DNA of 64,000 nucleotides from Laspinema sp963821735 (GCA_963821735.1 CAWGFK010000027.1:62001-126000), one strand, 5' to 3'. Shown: positions 33,672 to 43,735, counted from the first letter of the stretch. Numbers and translations are program-made. Notes: a model not told the origin generated them from the sequence alone.

Positions 33672-34085
33672 TCCTTGATGTCTCCTCCACCACCATTAGT
33701 CAGAGCCGCTTGACAGGCATCTAACCTCGCACACCAACCCGATAGTATCACAGGCGCTCCAGTTGTAAAGATTTACAACATTTTCGACCCCCTCCAGTAT
33801 AGAGTGGGAAATCCGTTTTCGAGGGAGTGAGCTTCCCAGAGTTTTAGGCGATCGCCCCCCCGCACCCCATCGCCCCCCGCACCCCATATCCCCCCACCCT
33901 CCAAAAAAAGCCACCCCTGATGGGGCGGTACAGTCACCGTCAGACAAACTGGGTTTCTTGACCCAATTTCTGCTCATGGGCAACAAATTAGGGTCAGAAA
34001 CCCAGTTTCTGGTCCGACTCATTGAATGAGGAAGCGAGGTCCTAGCCCTGAACTAACGGAGGACCCTCATGAATCCGGCTAAAAC
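33672..34085. repeat. Gap with a 75-bp inverted repeat and CCCC-rich tract
   Basis: The arms AAACTGGGTTTCTTGACCC (33946-33964) and GGGTCAGAAACCCAGTTT (33991-34008) can fold into a long hairpin. They are a pair of the dispersed AGAAACC-type palindromes in head-to-head arrangement. Left of it is a CCCCGCACCCCATC direct repeat (about 33857-33890). No gene is evident. Confidence 0.6.
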
Positions 34086-34436
34086 TTAAAATGTGGAGCC
34101 ATTCCAGCCCCACATGGAACCCTCGGCATCGGTAAATTCGATATAGATCCGATTTTGCGGAACCCCGATCGCCTGGTGAATCTTATTGCAAAAATCTTTG
34201 CTCATCGCTTGGGTTTGTTCCGGACGGATCGTCCCCACACTCTTAACCTCGATGTAGCAAACCGGGTCAAAGGTTCCGGCAAATGTCATCGGGACATCAG
34301 CGTTAAACGCCGTCATCACATAAGATTCAGGTTTCCCCAGATGCTTCGCCAAGCTGGAGGAAAGTCCCTTGAGTAGGGTCGCAATTGCATCATTCTCCGG
34401 TGTAGACACGGAAGTTTGAACTTTAATCAGGGGCAT
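34086..34436 (-). CDS. MIF/phenylpyruvate tautomerase homologue
   Basis: The 116-residue product is a macrophage-migration-inhibitory-factor-type tautomerase: MPLIKVQTSVS with the catalytic N-terminal Pro (after Met removal), SSSLAKHLGKPESYVMTAFNAD in the helix and strand, and VPQNRIYIEFTDAEGSMWGWNGSTF at the C-terminus. MIF homologues occur in several cyanobacteria; their physiological substrate there is unknown. It lies 66 bp downstream of the flavin reductase gene on the same strand. Confidence 0.93.
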   Translation of the reverse strand: MPLIKVQTSVSTPENDAIATLLKGLSSSLAKHLGKPESYVMTAFNADVPMTFAGTFDPVCYIEVKSVGTIRPEQTQAMSKDFCNKIHQAIGVPQNRIYIEFTDAEGSMWGWNGSTF

Positions 34437-34502
34437 AAATTGACCTTTTAACTTGCGTCTTTCTGATTCAAATCGGGATCCCGGAACAGTCTCTATCCCA
34501 AA

Positions 34503-34982
34503 TTATCCGCCGTAATTCCATCCAGTGCTTTCCAGCAATAAGGGTTCCCCTTCTCGGTGGACTCCGGCGGCAATCACTTCACCGACAAAGACGGTGTGAT
34601 CGCCCTTTTTCACCGAACCCACCACATTACATTCCACATACCCCAGAGAGTCGGAGATAATCGGACAGCCGGTTTCTCCCAAATAAAACTCCACATCTTC
34701 AAATTTATTCCCCACCCGGTGTTGGGGTTTAAAGAATTTTTGGGCTAAGTCTTTTTGTCCCGCTTCTAAGAAACTCAGAGCAAAGACGCCACTGGCTTCA
34801 ATCATGGCATGGGACCCGGAATCTTGTTTAACACAGTTGATGACTAAGGGTGGCTCAAAGGACCCCTGCATCACCCAACTGGCGGTGAACCCGTTGACAT
34901 TTTCTCCATCTTTGACACCGCAAATATAGAGTCCGTGGGGAATCTTGCGGAGGATTGTTTTTTTCGCTTGTTCGTCTAGCAA
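34503..34982 (-). CDS. Flavin reductase-like (FMN-binding) domain protein
   Basis: The 159-residue product has the split-barrel flavin-binding pattern: IPHGLYICGVKDGENVNGFT near residue 14, WVMQGSFEPPLVINCV, SGVFALSFLEAGQKDLAQKF and GDHTVFVGEVIAAGVHREGEPLL. Such proteins bind FMN and act as flavin reductases or as diflavin-type electron carriers. The MIF homologue follows in the same direction. Start is the ATG at 34982. Confidence 0.88.
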   Translation of the reverse strand: MLDEQAKKTILRKIPHGLYICGVKDGENVNGFTASWVMQGSFEPPLVINCVKQDSGSHAMIEASGVFALSFLEAGQKDLAQKFFKPQHRVGNKFEDVEFYLGETGCPIISDSLGYVECNVVGSVKKGDHTVFVGEVIAAGVHREGEPLLLESTGWNYGG

Positions 34983-35044
34983 GGCTTTACCTATCTCTTG
35001 ATACAGAACTGATGGACATTTATATTAGAGTATCCGACGGGGCG

Positions 35045-35888
35045 TCATCCCTGGCGCGAGTGGGGTCGAAACAGGTGGCTATGTTCTGGATGGTAGAGGC
35101 GCGATCGCGCTGTTTCTTTCCCCGCCTGCCTTTCCGGTTCCGCCAAAGCTGGACTAATTAAATATAGAGTCGTCCGAATTAAATTTTCAGCCTGGGTAAC
35201 TTGGGCCATTTCTTTCAGAGGGACCACCACAATTTTTTCATCGGGCCACCCAATCCGGTAGCAAATGGCGATGGGCATTTCTGCGGGATAATGTTCCATC
35301 AGTTTGGCTTGAGCATCCTCAATATGGCGCGCACTCAGATACAGGCACAAACTGGCTTTATGGGCTGCTAAAGCTGCTAATTCTTCCGATTCCGGGACGG
35401 AGGAGGCTCGACCACTGACCCGGGTCAGAATGATGGTTTGCACCAGTTCTGGGATGGTGAGTTCTAGGTTGAGTTTGGCTGCTGCTGCTTGAAAGGCACT
35501 AATTCCGGGGATAATTTCACAGGGAATATCGGCATCGGCTAAGGCGTGCATTTGTTCGGAGATGGCGCTGTAGAGGCTGGGGTCCCCGGAATGCAGGCGC
35601 ACGACGGACTGACCTTGGCGTACTCGGTCAATCATGATGGGTAAGATATCTTCTAGGGTTTTATTGCCCGTGGGAATGACTTCGGCATCGGGACGAACCC
35701 CTTCTAAAATTTGTTTGGGAACGAGGGAGTCGGCGTAGAGAATCGGTATCGGCGATCGCCAGGATTTTTTGGGCTTTGACCGTTAATAAATCTGGGTCAC
35801 CGGGTCCGGCCCCAACAATATAAACGGCGGGTTTGAGTACAGCCCGGTCGGGTTGTTGTTGGTCCGTTGGTTGGAGTTTTGACATCAA
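35045..35888 (-). pseudogene. cobM: Precorrin-4 C11-methyltransferase, frameshifted
   Basis: CobM/CbiF methylates C-11 of precorrin-4 in the corrin ring pathway to cobalamin. The first frame gives AVYIVGAGPGDPDLLTVKAQ (SAM-binding glycine loop) up to AIADT; the other frame continues with TILYADSLVPKQILEG and a long intact body containing VVRLHSGDPSLYSAISEQM, PGISAFQAAAAKL and LTRVSGRASSVPESEEL. The slip is at GATACCGATTC near 35743-35748, where removing one C restores ADTILYAD. Repaired length is about 280 residues, within the family range. The last ~25 residues after ISPALAE are poorly conserved. Confidence 0.9.
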
Positions 35889-35929
35889 AATAAAACAAAA
35901 AAAGCAAAAGGATTGGGAAGGTTCCGGAT

Positions 35930-36013
35930 GTTACCGGCTCTATGAGGTAATCAAGCACTGGTAGATGCACCCTGGTTAAACCCTAGAATAAATTCTAGGG
36001 TTTTTTTATTTTT
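35930..36013 (+). ncRNA. Candidate small RNA, copy 1 (terminator-capped)
   Basis: From GTTAC at 35930 the sequence shares a pattern with 59882-59966: ATGAGGTAAT, GCA, then the identical 14-mer GTAGATGCACCCTG. It ends in a strong terminator (AAACCCTAGAA/TTCTAGGGTTT stem then T7). It lies between cobM and lgt, both on the other strand, so it is not a 3' end of either. Two dispersed copies with the same 5' region and different terminators suggest a regulatory RNA family. I cannot assign it to a named family from memory. Confidence 0.5.
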
Positions 36014-36149
36014 TGGGTATCAATCATAGGGCCAGGTTACCAGTAAAGGGAAGACTAACCGCGATTTTTTGCCCCCATTGGTGTAAGATTTCCTCGTAAG
36101 TTGGGATGAGAAACCCGGTTTTTTGTCCTAGTTTTTTTGGGAAGAATTT

Positions 36150-37016
36150 CTAGGAAGAAGATCGTTCGCCATTGCTGCGGGATACGACGTCAGGCAAAGG
36201 ACGATTAAATCCATAAAGCCAGACTAATCCGGCTATTCCTAAGACAATACCCGTTAAACTGACAAATTGAGCCATGCGTAGGGGACCGAACATTAAGCTA
36301 TCGAGTCGCAACCCTTCAATCCAGAAGCGACCGCAGCTATAGACGGCCATATAGACTAAAAATAAAGTGCCGACTTTTAAGCGGGGTTTGCCTTGGAGAT
36401 CCCGAAAGAATAAAAACAGTAATAAGGCAAATAAGGCCAGATTCCACAGGGATTCATATAAAAAAGTCGGATGGAAATATTGCTCGCCTACATATTGAAA
36501 GGGACGAGATTCCGGGGGAATGTAGAGTCTCCAGGGTAAATCCGTGGGTCTGCCGAAGGCTTCGGAATTAAAGAAGTTTCCCCAGCGTCCGATCGCCTGA
36601 CCTAAAATCAAGGAGGGTGCGACTAAATCGGCTAATTGCCAGAAGGGGATTTGTTTGAGTCGGGCAAAAATCAAGGTGGCGATCGTCCCGCCAATAATTG
36701 CGCCATGAATGGCAATCCCGCCTCGCCAAATCGCAAAAATTTGGCCCGGATTATCGGCATAGTTTTCCCACTGAAACAGGACATAATACAGTCGCGCCAA
36801 GGGAATTGCGCCAACCACTAACCAGAGGATCAGGTCACCCATGAGTTCCGGGTTGACGTTGCGGCGTTTGGCTAAAAATTGCGAGAGACTGACGCCAATC
36901 AAGACAGCAGTGGCAATTAAGAACCCATACCAACGAATGGTTAGGGGTCCGATTTCGACGAGGATCGGGCCTGGGGAGGCAAAGGTCAAGGCTAGGGGTA
37001 GAGTAACAATAGTCAT
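36150..37016 (-). CDS. lgt: Prolipoprotein diacylglyceryl transferase
   Basis: Lgt moves diacylglycerol from phosphatidylglycerol to the lipobox cysteine of prolipoproteins in the inner membrane. The product is 288 residues from the ATG at 37016 (MTIVTLPLALTFASPGP) with seven membrane helices, IRWYGFLIATAVLIG near residue 30, HGAIIGGTIATL, and the signature GRWGNFFNSEAFGRPTDLPW near residue 145. A longer start at 37091 adds 25 unconserved residues and is less likely. Confidence 0.95.
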   Translation of the reverse strand: MTIVTLPLALTFASPGPILVEIGPLTIRWYGFLIATAVLIGVSLSQFLAKRRNVNPELMGDLILWLVVGAIPLARLYYVLFQWENYADNPGQIFAIWRGGIAIHGAIIGGTIATLIFARLKQIPFWQLADLVAPSLILGQAIGRWGNFFNSEAFGRPTDLPWRLYIPPESRPFQYVGEQYFHPTFLYESLWNLALFALLLFLFFRDLQGKPRLKVGTLFLVYMAVYSCGRFWIEGLRLDSLMFGPLRMAQFVSLTGIVLGIAGLVWLYGFNRPLPDVVSRSNGERSSS

Positions 37017-37211
37017 AACCTTAATAGTACGCGCTTGGGGGGACGATAGGTGCACTGGCCTTGTTTCTCTTTCGGTTCTAGGATACTTCACGGGATGAAG
37101 TCAGGGAGGCAACAAATAGTCAGGGGGTCGAATCTTTGCTATCTTCATGGGGAGATAGGCGCGATCGCCTTGATACCCCAGGGCAATTCTATTGAATCGT
37201 TTTAAATTAAG

Positions 37212-38042
37212 ATGAACTTTCCCCTAGCGCGGCAATCGTTTTACCAAGAGATTCACCAAAACGACGACCAAATCGATCTCGCTAAGGCAGCGCTTTATAT
37301 CGCCCAAGAAGAATATCCCACCCTGGATCCGGCTGAATATCTCAATATCCTGGATGTGATGGCACAGGAGGTGGCACAACGGTTAAAGGATCAACGCTAT
37401 CCCTTGCGAATTGTCAAAGCGATCAATGAATATCTCTATGAAGATTTAGGGTTTACCGGCAATACCCGGGATTATTATGACCCTTGTAATAGTTTTCTGA
37501 ATGATGCGATCGCCCGTCGGACTGGCATCCCAATCACCCTGGCATTAATTTACTTAGAAATTGCAAGGCGGTTGGATTTTCCAATGGTGGGAATCGGGAT
37601 GCCAGGACATTTTTTAATTCGCCCAGAGTTTGATGGGGCGGGTATTTTTGTGGATGCGTTTAATCGGGGGGAGGTGTTGTTTCAAGAAGACTGCGAACAA
37701 CGTCTCCAGCAAATTTACGGTCCGGAAGTATCCATGCGTCCGGAGTTTTTAACAGCGGTGACGCGCAAACAGTTTTTGGCCCGGATGCTGACCAATTTAA
37801 AGATGATTTATCTGAATCGCGGGGATGCGGAGAAATGTCTAGGGGCGATCGAACGGATTTTGTTGTTGTTTCCAGATTCACCTTTGGAATTGCGCGATCG
37901 CGGTTTATTTTACTATCAAAATGGCCGATGGACTCAGGCCCGTCAGGACTTACAAACCTATTTGGACCGAGTTCCACAAGCTGAAGATGCCTCAATCATT
38001 CGGCAAATTCTCGATCGCATCAGTTGGCAAGAAAATGAGTAA
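37212..38042 (+). CDS. SirB1-family protein (transglutaminase-like plus TPR)
   Basis: The 276-residue product matches the SirB1 family: an N-terminal transglutaminase-like fold (YLNILDVMAQEVAQRL; DPCNSFLNDAIARRTGIPIT; GIGMPGHFLIRP with His; FVDAFNRGEVL) and a C-terminal tetratricopeptide region (about residues 195-265; YLNRGDAEKCLGAIERILLL). The catalytic Cys (DPCNS) is present. Homologues often lie beside heme or ribosome assembly genes in proteobacteria; function in cyanobacteria is not established. It is divergent from lgt. Confidence 0.9.
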   Translation: MNFPLARQSFYQEIHQNDDQIDLAKAALYIAQEEYPTLDPAEYLNILDVMAQEVAQRLKDQRYPLRIVKAINEYLYEDLGFTGNTRDYYDPCNSFLNDAIARRTGIPITLALIYLEIARRLDFPMVGIGMPGHFLIRPEFDGAGIFVDAFNRGEVLFQEDCEQRLQQIYGPEVSMRPEFLTAVTRKQFLARMLTNLKMIYLNRGDAEKCLGAIERILLLFPDSPLELRDRGLFYYQNGRWTQARQDLQTYLDRVPQAEDASIIRQILDRISWQENE

Positions 38043-38109
38043 TCAAACCTTCATAACTGTTGCAACACATGAATTTCTAATTTTGTCAATCTTTCTTTAG
38101 AAATAATTT

Positions 38110-38580
38110 TTAACGAGTTGAACCTTCGGCCCGATCTGGATCAAGTTGTTCAGCAATTTGTTTGAGGCGATGGAGTTGGGCCTGCATATCTTTCTGGGTC
38201 CAGGTTGCTGCAAACAGATTGAAGCCCCAGGCGACTGCGGGATTGGGAATTTCAAATTCAAAGCGATTGACGAGTCGAGTTTGGTTGCCGTCTGGTTGAC
38301 AATCCCAGCGATCGCATCCTTGAAAAAATCCCTGAAACTCCCAGACAATCAGTCCCGGTTCCCGTTGAGCGATCGCACAGTTTAAGCTGGGTTGCAACAG
38401 GGGAATATTCAAAATAAACCGACTGCGACTCCCGACGCGGGTATCCCATTCGCCAATGGGTTCGCAACGCAAGGCGGGATTCAACCACTGGTGCATTAAT
38501 GCGCGATCGGTAATACAGTAATCAACAACCGTAGGGCTGGCCTGAATTTGAATAGACTGTTCAAAGACTTGAGATGACAT
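38110..38580 (-). CDS. SRPBCC-superfamily (START/Bet v1-like) protein
   Basis: The 156-residue product has the start-fold features of polyketide cyclase/SRPBCC proteins: FEQSIQIQASPTVVDYCITD at the N-terminus, WLNPALRCEPIGEWDTRVGS, a central FEFQGFFQGCDRW-like strand region, and a long C-terminal helix with QKDMQAQLHRLKQIAEQL. The ligand is unknown. It faces the SirB1 gene tail to tail with about 70 bp between. Confidence 0.85.
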   Translation of the reverse strand: MSSQVFEQSIQIQASPTVVDYCITDRALMHQWLNPALRCEPIGEWDTRVGSRSRFILNIPLLQPSLNCAIAQREPGLIVWEFQGFFQGCDRWDCQPDGNQTRLVNRFEFEIPNPAVAWGFNLFAATWTQKDMQAQLHRLKQIAEQLDPDRAEGSTR

Positions 38581-38966
38581 GAGAAATTAGACCTGATTGA
38601 TGACAAGTTTTTATAGAAACTCCCCTTCAGAACGGGAATCCCAATGAGTTAGGAAAGTCTGAAAGGGGCGTGAATCAGCCGAAAAGACAGCAGACCCTTC
38701 CCTCGGACTAGGACAGAATTGTTACAAATCACTACAGTTCCAATATTTTGCGACAAATTGTCCCTAATCTAATTTCTAGTCACGAACAATTGAAGCATAG
38801 AGCGTTTGCTCCGCCTCTGTTGAGAATTGGGAAAAACGCAAAAGATGGCATAGACTACAGCAACAGATGCATAGCCCTGTAGGATAAGGGCAAATGCACT
38901 CACTCGCATTTACTGAATGATCAACTCTGTTGAACGGTCATATCGAAAGTACACTCAAATCACCTT
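38581..38966. other. 386-bp divergent gap
   Basis: It separates the SRPBCC gene (minus) from the channel gene (plus). A small hairpin AAATGC-ACTCACTC-GCATTT lies near 38891-38910, about 60 bp before the channel start. Otherwise nothing was recognised. Confidence 0.4.
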
Positions 38967-40669
38967 ATGAATGGAATTTTGCACGAAACATCAGCCGTGG
39001 TTTGGGGGAATTTAAGCCCCGAAGTGCTGCTGGCTCAGGAAGGATTCGCTACTGGCTTTGGCATTGGACAGGTTACGGGATTTGTTCAAGCCCTCGTGGT
39101 CCAGCTGGGGATGTTCCTGCCCAGTTTATTAGGAGCGCTGGCCATTTTGATCTTGGGCTGGCTCTTCGCTACGGTTGTAGCATTCTTGATTAGAAAGGTG
39201 CTGCACAGCACGAATCTGGACAACCGGATTGCTAGTGCCGTTATGGGACGAGGCCCTGGAGAACCCCTGCCGCCCACGGAAAAGTGGATCTCCAATACGG
39301 TCTACTGGTTGATCATGATTTTTGTCTTGGTCGCCTTTCTTCAGGCCCTGAACCTGGAGGTGGTTTCCGAACCCCTGAATCAGTTCTTACAGCAGATTTT
39401 AGCCTACCTACCGAAGATTGGCGGGGCCGCAATCCTGCTGGGTGTCGCCTGGGTGTTGGCAACCCTGGCCAAAATGTTACTCACCCGGGGATTAGCCCAG
39501 TTCCGTTTAGATGAACGGTTTGCAGAACAAACGGGACAAACGACAGACCCAGAAACTGCTGGAGAAAGCCGGTTTTTACTCAATGAAACCCTCGGCAATG
39601 CCCTCTACTGGTTTATCTTTCTGGTCTTTCTGCCCCTAATTCTGGATGCCTTAGACTTAAATGTGCTGCCGGTCCAGAATTTGGTCAATGACTTTCTGTC
39701 GGCGGTGCCTAAAATTCTGATGGCCCTGGTTATTGGGGTTGTTGGGTGGTTTATGGCCCGGATCGTCCGGGGGATTGTCACCAACTTGCTGGCGGCGACA
39801 GGAACCGATCGCCTCGGGGCTCAGTTGGGTCTGTCTCGGACTCAAGATGGGATGTCTCTGTCTCAACTGATTGGGACGATTGTCTATGTCTTGATTCTGA
39901 TTCCGACAGCGATCGCCGCATTAAATGCCTTGGAAATCGCAGCGATCTCCGTTCCGGCGATCGCCATGCTGTCGCAAATTCTGTTCGCCATTCCCCTGAT
40001 TTTGACCGCAGGGCTAATTTTGGCGTTATTTTATGCGATCGCCAAGTTCACCTCGGATCTCGTCATCCGCATTCTCCGCAGCGTTGGCTTTAACAATATC
40101 TTCTCCTGGCTAGGTCTGCCGACGACCGGGAGTGGCAATCCGCCCCAACCCCCACCGGCAGATCACCGGATATGCGATCGGGTCAACAAACCGTTGTCCA
40201 ACCCTCCTCGTCTTCCACGAGAACTCCGGCTGAAATTGTCGGAATTGTCACCTGGGTGGGCATTATGCTCTTTGGGGCCGTGGCAGCTACAGAAGTCCTG
40301 CAATTGCCAGCGCTCACCATTATTATGCAGGGCCTACTGGTGATCGCCGGTCAGGTTCTGGTTGGGTTGATCGTCTTTGGCATTGGCCTTTACTTGGCAA
40401 ATCTGGCCTATCACGTCATCTCCGGTTCCCGAGGGTCCCAATCCCAACTTCTGGCTCAAGCGGCTCGAATTGCGATTATTGCTCTGGCCGGTGCGATGGC
40501 ACTCCAACAAATGGGGATTGCTCCTCATATTGTTAACTTGGCCTTTGGGTTGCTCTTTGGGGCTGTTGCCGTTGCTATTGCCCTAGCCTTTGGCTTAGGG
40601 GGCCGCGATGTGGCATCCGAGCAGTTGCGAGAATGGCGCAATGATTTCAAACAACGACAAGAAAAATAA
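38967..40669 (+). pseudogene. Mechanosensitive-channel-like membrane protein with conserved TM-helix repeats, frameshifted
   Basis: The protein consists of repeated membrane helices of the MscS-associated conserved-TM type: LLGALAILILGWLFATVVAFLIRK, ILAYLPKIGGAAILLGVAWVLATLAK, FLSAVPKILMALVIGVVGWFMARIV (each repeat ending with a basic turn), and in the other frame IVGIVTWVGIMLFGAVAATEV to LGGRDVASEQLREWRNDF. The first frame loses sense after GLPTTGSGNPPQPPP (about 40150). Restoring one base joins it to PDMRSGQQTVVQPSSSS. The repaired length is about 567 residues. The slip lies in a CCCCACC tract, so a sequencing indel is plausible. Members are thought to be channel or scaffold proteins. Confidence 0.8.
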
Positions 40670-40754
40670 CGAAAGGAGTCACATCCTCTTAAGTTCCTCT
40701 ACTTAAGTGAGAAACATCAGGCTTTTTCAGGGTGAAGCCTTGATGAGAAAAGTA

Positions 40755-42287
40755 TTAACCTAACTCACTTGAGTTTTTATGCTTTTTTCTTTCTCTCACT
40801 TTGAGGAGTTTTTCTTGGAGTTCTTCCTTAATCCGACCCATAATGGTGGTTTCATCGAGGGACTCAATAATCCGGGTGACCACAGCTTTTGGCCCATCCG
40901 GTCCCCAGGAAGCCCCATTTGCGAGGTAGGTTTTGGTCACCTGACCTATGGCGTAGGAAGAAAACCCAGCGACACCGGCTTGGGTCATGGCAACGGAAAG
41001 ATAGGGTACTAACGATGCCCCCCCCGTAGCCGGTGCCGCCAATCCCAACAACCCTTTCAGGGATGATAACCCCAGGTTTGCCAGGAGTTCGCTGGCACTA
41101 ATTCCGCCCATACTCAGGGCTATTTTTTTGAGCAGATTGATGGCACCGGCTTGGGTCATGGGAATGCCATAGAGCTTTGATAAGGTTAAAATCGTGGCAA
41201 CATCAATCACTGCGCCACTGAGGATATCGATCGCCGTAATCGGATTCAGGGCGATCGCCACCGCTTTCGTCATCACCGCATTCCAAATCAATCGGTTCGC
41301 ACTCTTGTCCCGAATCTGCATTTTGCGCTCAACCAATTGTTCATTCACATCCCCGGCATAAAGCAGGGTATTCAACGCCACCAGGGATTTCCCCTCCCGG
41401 TCTAAAATTTCTAAAATTTTTAATTTTAAATCCTCGACTTGCGGTAAACCCCGCTTCATCTGCACCGCCATTGTGCCATCGCTTCGAGGGGCCGCTTGGG
41501 CGACTAAGGGGGCTGCTGCTGCCATGACGATTTCATCGGGGGAGAGCAGTTCTTTGACCCGATCATCGCGGATTTTGCGATAGACTGCCTCGCGATCGGC
41601 TTCGGGATATTGGTCGATTTTGTTAAAAATCAGCAGCATGGGTTTCCCCGCATCCCGCAACTGGGACAGGGCTTCATATTCCACCTGGGTCATATCCCCG
41701 GCGACGGCAAATAAAATTAAGTCCGCCCGAGAAGCCACCTGCTGGGCCAAAATTTCCCGGGTTTGACCATCGACTTCATCAATTCCCGGGGTGTCAATCA
41801 GTTCAATCTGTGATTGTCCAATTCCCGAGAGGGTAAGTTGGGTAATGTTGCCCTCTCCGCCATCTAGGGGCGATCGCTCAACTCGCCAATTCACCCCCTG
41901 GGAGGTCCGGGTTACCCCATGAATCGGCCCGGTTTCAAAGACATTCTGCCCCAATAAGGCATTCAAAATCGAGGATTTTCCCCGTCCCACCATGCCAAAC
42001 ACGGCGATTTGCACCACCGTCCGTTCCAGTTTATCCAGCATGGTGCTGAGTCCTTCAATCTCTGGATCCAAGCCCGCTCGTTCTTCCGGGGTCAGGTCCA
42101 GATTCGCGACTAACTCTCGCAGGGCGTCTTTGGCTTGTTTGTAGTTCAGGTCCGCCTGAATATCTGCAAACGACAAAATTGCCTCATCCAGTTCTCCATC
42201 TAAATTGGAGGAACCGGGTGAGGGTAAGGGGGAATCATGGGAGTTGGGGCTTTGTTCCTCGTACTCGTGGGAACCTCCGTGAGTCAT
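40755..42287 (-). CDS. Membrane-associated GTPase (Era/dynamin-like) with DUF697-type C-terminus
   Basis: The 510-residue product has an acidic N-terminal lead (residues 1-40) and a GTPase domain with G1 GMVGRGKSSILNALLG (about residues 97-112), G3 IDTPGID and G4 FNKIDQYP. A C-terminal region (about 330-460) has hydrophobic helices such as AVIDVATILTLSKLYGIPM and GLAAPATGGASLVPYLSVA. Cyanobacterial proteins with this layout likely act at membranes; the target process is unknown. Its last residues are basic (KVRERKKHK). It lies 125 bp downstream of the unknown 440-residue gene. Confidence 0.85.
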   Translation of the reverse strand: MTHGGSHEYEEQSPNSHDSPLPSPGSSNLDGELDEAILSFADIQADLNYKQAKDALRELVANLDLTPEERAGLDPEIEGLSTMLDKLERTVVQIAVFGMVGRGKSSILNALLGQNVFETGPIHGVTRTSQGVNWRVERSPLDGGEGNITQLTLSGIGQSQIELIDTPGIDEVDGQTREILAQQVASRADLILFAVAGDMTQVEYEALSQLRDAGKPMLLIFNKIDQYPEADREAVYRKIRDDRVKELLSPDEIVMAAAAPLVAQAAPRSDGTMAVQMKRGLPQVEDLKLKILEILDREGKSLVALNTLLYAGDVNEQLVERKMQIRDKSANRLIWNAVMTKAVAIALNPITAIDILSGAVIDVATILTLSKLYGIPMTQAGAINLLKKIALSMGGISASELLANLGLSSLKGLLGLAAPATGGASLVPYLSVAMTQAGVAGFSSYAIGQVTKTYLANGASWGPDGPKAVVTRIIESLDETTIMGRIKEELQEKLLKVRERKKHKNSSELG

Positions 42288-42412
42288 AAGAGGTGGGCTA
42301 TCCTTCAGCGCTCTACACTACCAATCGTAGTCCAGACTAGCCCGAGACGGGGAGATGAAATCGAGGGTGAATGCCTCCAGTTCAAGGATTAAAATTATTT
42401 AATCGTGAGTTT

Positions 42413-43735
42413 TCAAGCAATTTGACTCATGAAAGATAGGTCAAGCGCTCCAAAATTTGTACTTAAGGCTACATTGATATTTTCTAGCATTTTGATGAGC
42501 CAGATAATGCTATCATTGTTAGAATTTTCATAGTGGTTAAACAAAATGGAAAGGCGTTTTTCTAAATAGGGTTTCACTTTCCGACAGAGCAGAACAATTT
42601 TCAGAAGCATTCCTGTTGTTCGGGTGGGTCCAATATTAGAAACCACATCCAGAAAGATAAAATGAGTGGGCTTTTGAGAACTTTCCACCACTAAAAAGTT
42701 TAGGAGTTGGCTGCAAGTTCTAACCACCAGAAAATCGCTGAGTTTTTGGGAATCACTCTGGGGCAGGGTGGCTTTTAAATGCTTACATAATTTGTCGTTA
42801 AATTGGCGTTTGCCATATTCGGGGTCAACGGACCCGATCAGGTAGTCGTATAAATCGGCTTTAAATTCTCTGTAGTTGGGAGTCTGACTGGTGTGGGTGA
42901 TAAAGCTCTGGGCTAAATCCCGGTAAGTGTGGCCCCCTTCTGCTTTGCCGACATAATCTTTCAGGGAATAATACAGTTCGCGATCGCTCAGTAAGGTGGG
43001 ATTGTTAACCGGCGACAGGTTTCGGACTGCATTTACATTCCCCATCCGCCGGACCTGCGATCGTCGGACTTGATAGGTGACATACTGGGATAAGTTAATT
43101 TCAAATTGCCGTTGCCGTTGCGCTTGAATTTTTCGCACGGTTTGCTGATGTTCATAGCTGCTATCTTCACTCAGCAGGCAATGAGAGTACAGGTAGGGAT
43201 AGCGATCGATAAAGGTCCCTAGGGGCCTATGCTCTTTAGGGGGGCTGGTTTCCGAACTATGTTGCACCACCTTCGATAACCGTCGCAGGGTCAGATACTG
43301 ATCCGTTGCGGTGAATTCTTTGACTAATTCTTGCAACTGTCGGCCCGATCGAGAGCGTCCGTAAGGATTATAGCCCCCAGGTCGTTCAAACAGCGCCACC
43401 AACTCCGGAATCGCCTCTTGCGTTTGGCTGTGCATTTGCCAGCGATTCACTAAAATGTGGCAACATCTATTCAGAATAAACTTAAAGTCTTGGTCCATGC
43501 CCTTATAGGTGAGCATCCGACCTAACGCCCCGGAGATCTCGGCTTCAGGGTAGTCCCTGCCTTCAATAAAGAGGCTTTGAAAGCGCGAGATCATCTCAGA
43601 CGGTGGCTCCGCTTTAACCAGATCAAGGAGGTGATCGTATAGTAACTGCTCCTCCTGAGTTGTTTTTCGGTTGTAAGGATCCGTTCGATGATTCACTTGA
43701 CTTTCCCCCCTGCCCAGATGTTTGGCTTGATTCAA
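42413..43735 (-). CDS. Unknown 440-residue soluble protein
   Basis: The product is soluble and mostly helical, with an N-terminal QEEQLLYDHLLDLVKAEPPS helix and a ERPGGYNPYGRSRSGRQLQE stretch. A region rich in Q and R (QAQRQRQFEINLSQYVTYQV) follows, and the C-terminal helical domain has LKATLPQSDSQKLSDFLVVR. No catalytic motif was recognised. It is next to the GTPase gene on the same strand (125 bp between), so the two may work together; that is context only. Confidence 0.65.
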   Translation of the reverse strand: MNQAKHLGRGESQVNHRTDPYNRKTTQEEQLLYDHLLDLVKAEPPSEMISRFQSLFIEGRDYPEAEISGALGRMLTYKGMDQDFKFILNRCCHILVNRWQMHSQTQEAIPELVALFERPGGYNPYGRSRSGRQLQELVKEFTATDQYLTLRRLSKVVQHSSETSPPKEHRPLGTFIDRYPYLYSHCLLSEDSSYEHQQTVRKIQAQRQRQFEINLSQYVTYQVRRSQVRRMGNVNAVRNLSPVNNPTLLSDRELYYSLKDYVGKAEGGHTYRDLAQSFITHTSQTPNYREFKADLYDYLIGSVDPEYGKRQFNDKLCKHLKATLPQSDSQKLSDFLVVRTCSQLLNFLVVESSQKPTHFIFLDVVSNIGPTRTTGMLLKIVLLCRKVKPYLEKRLSILFNHYENSNNDSIIWLIKMLENINVALSTNFGALDLSFMSQIA

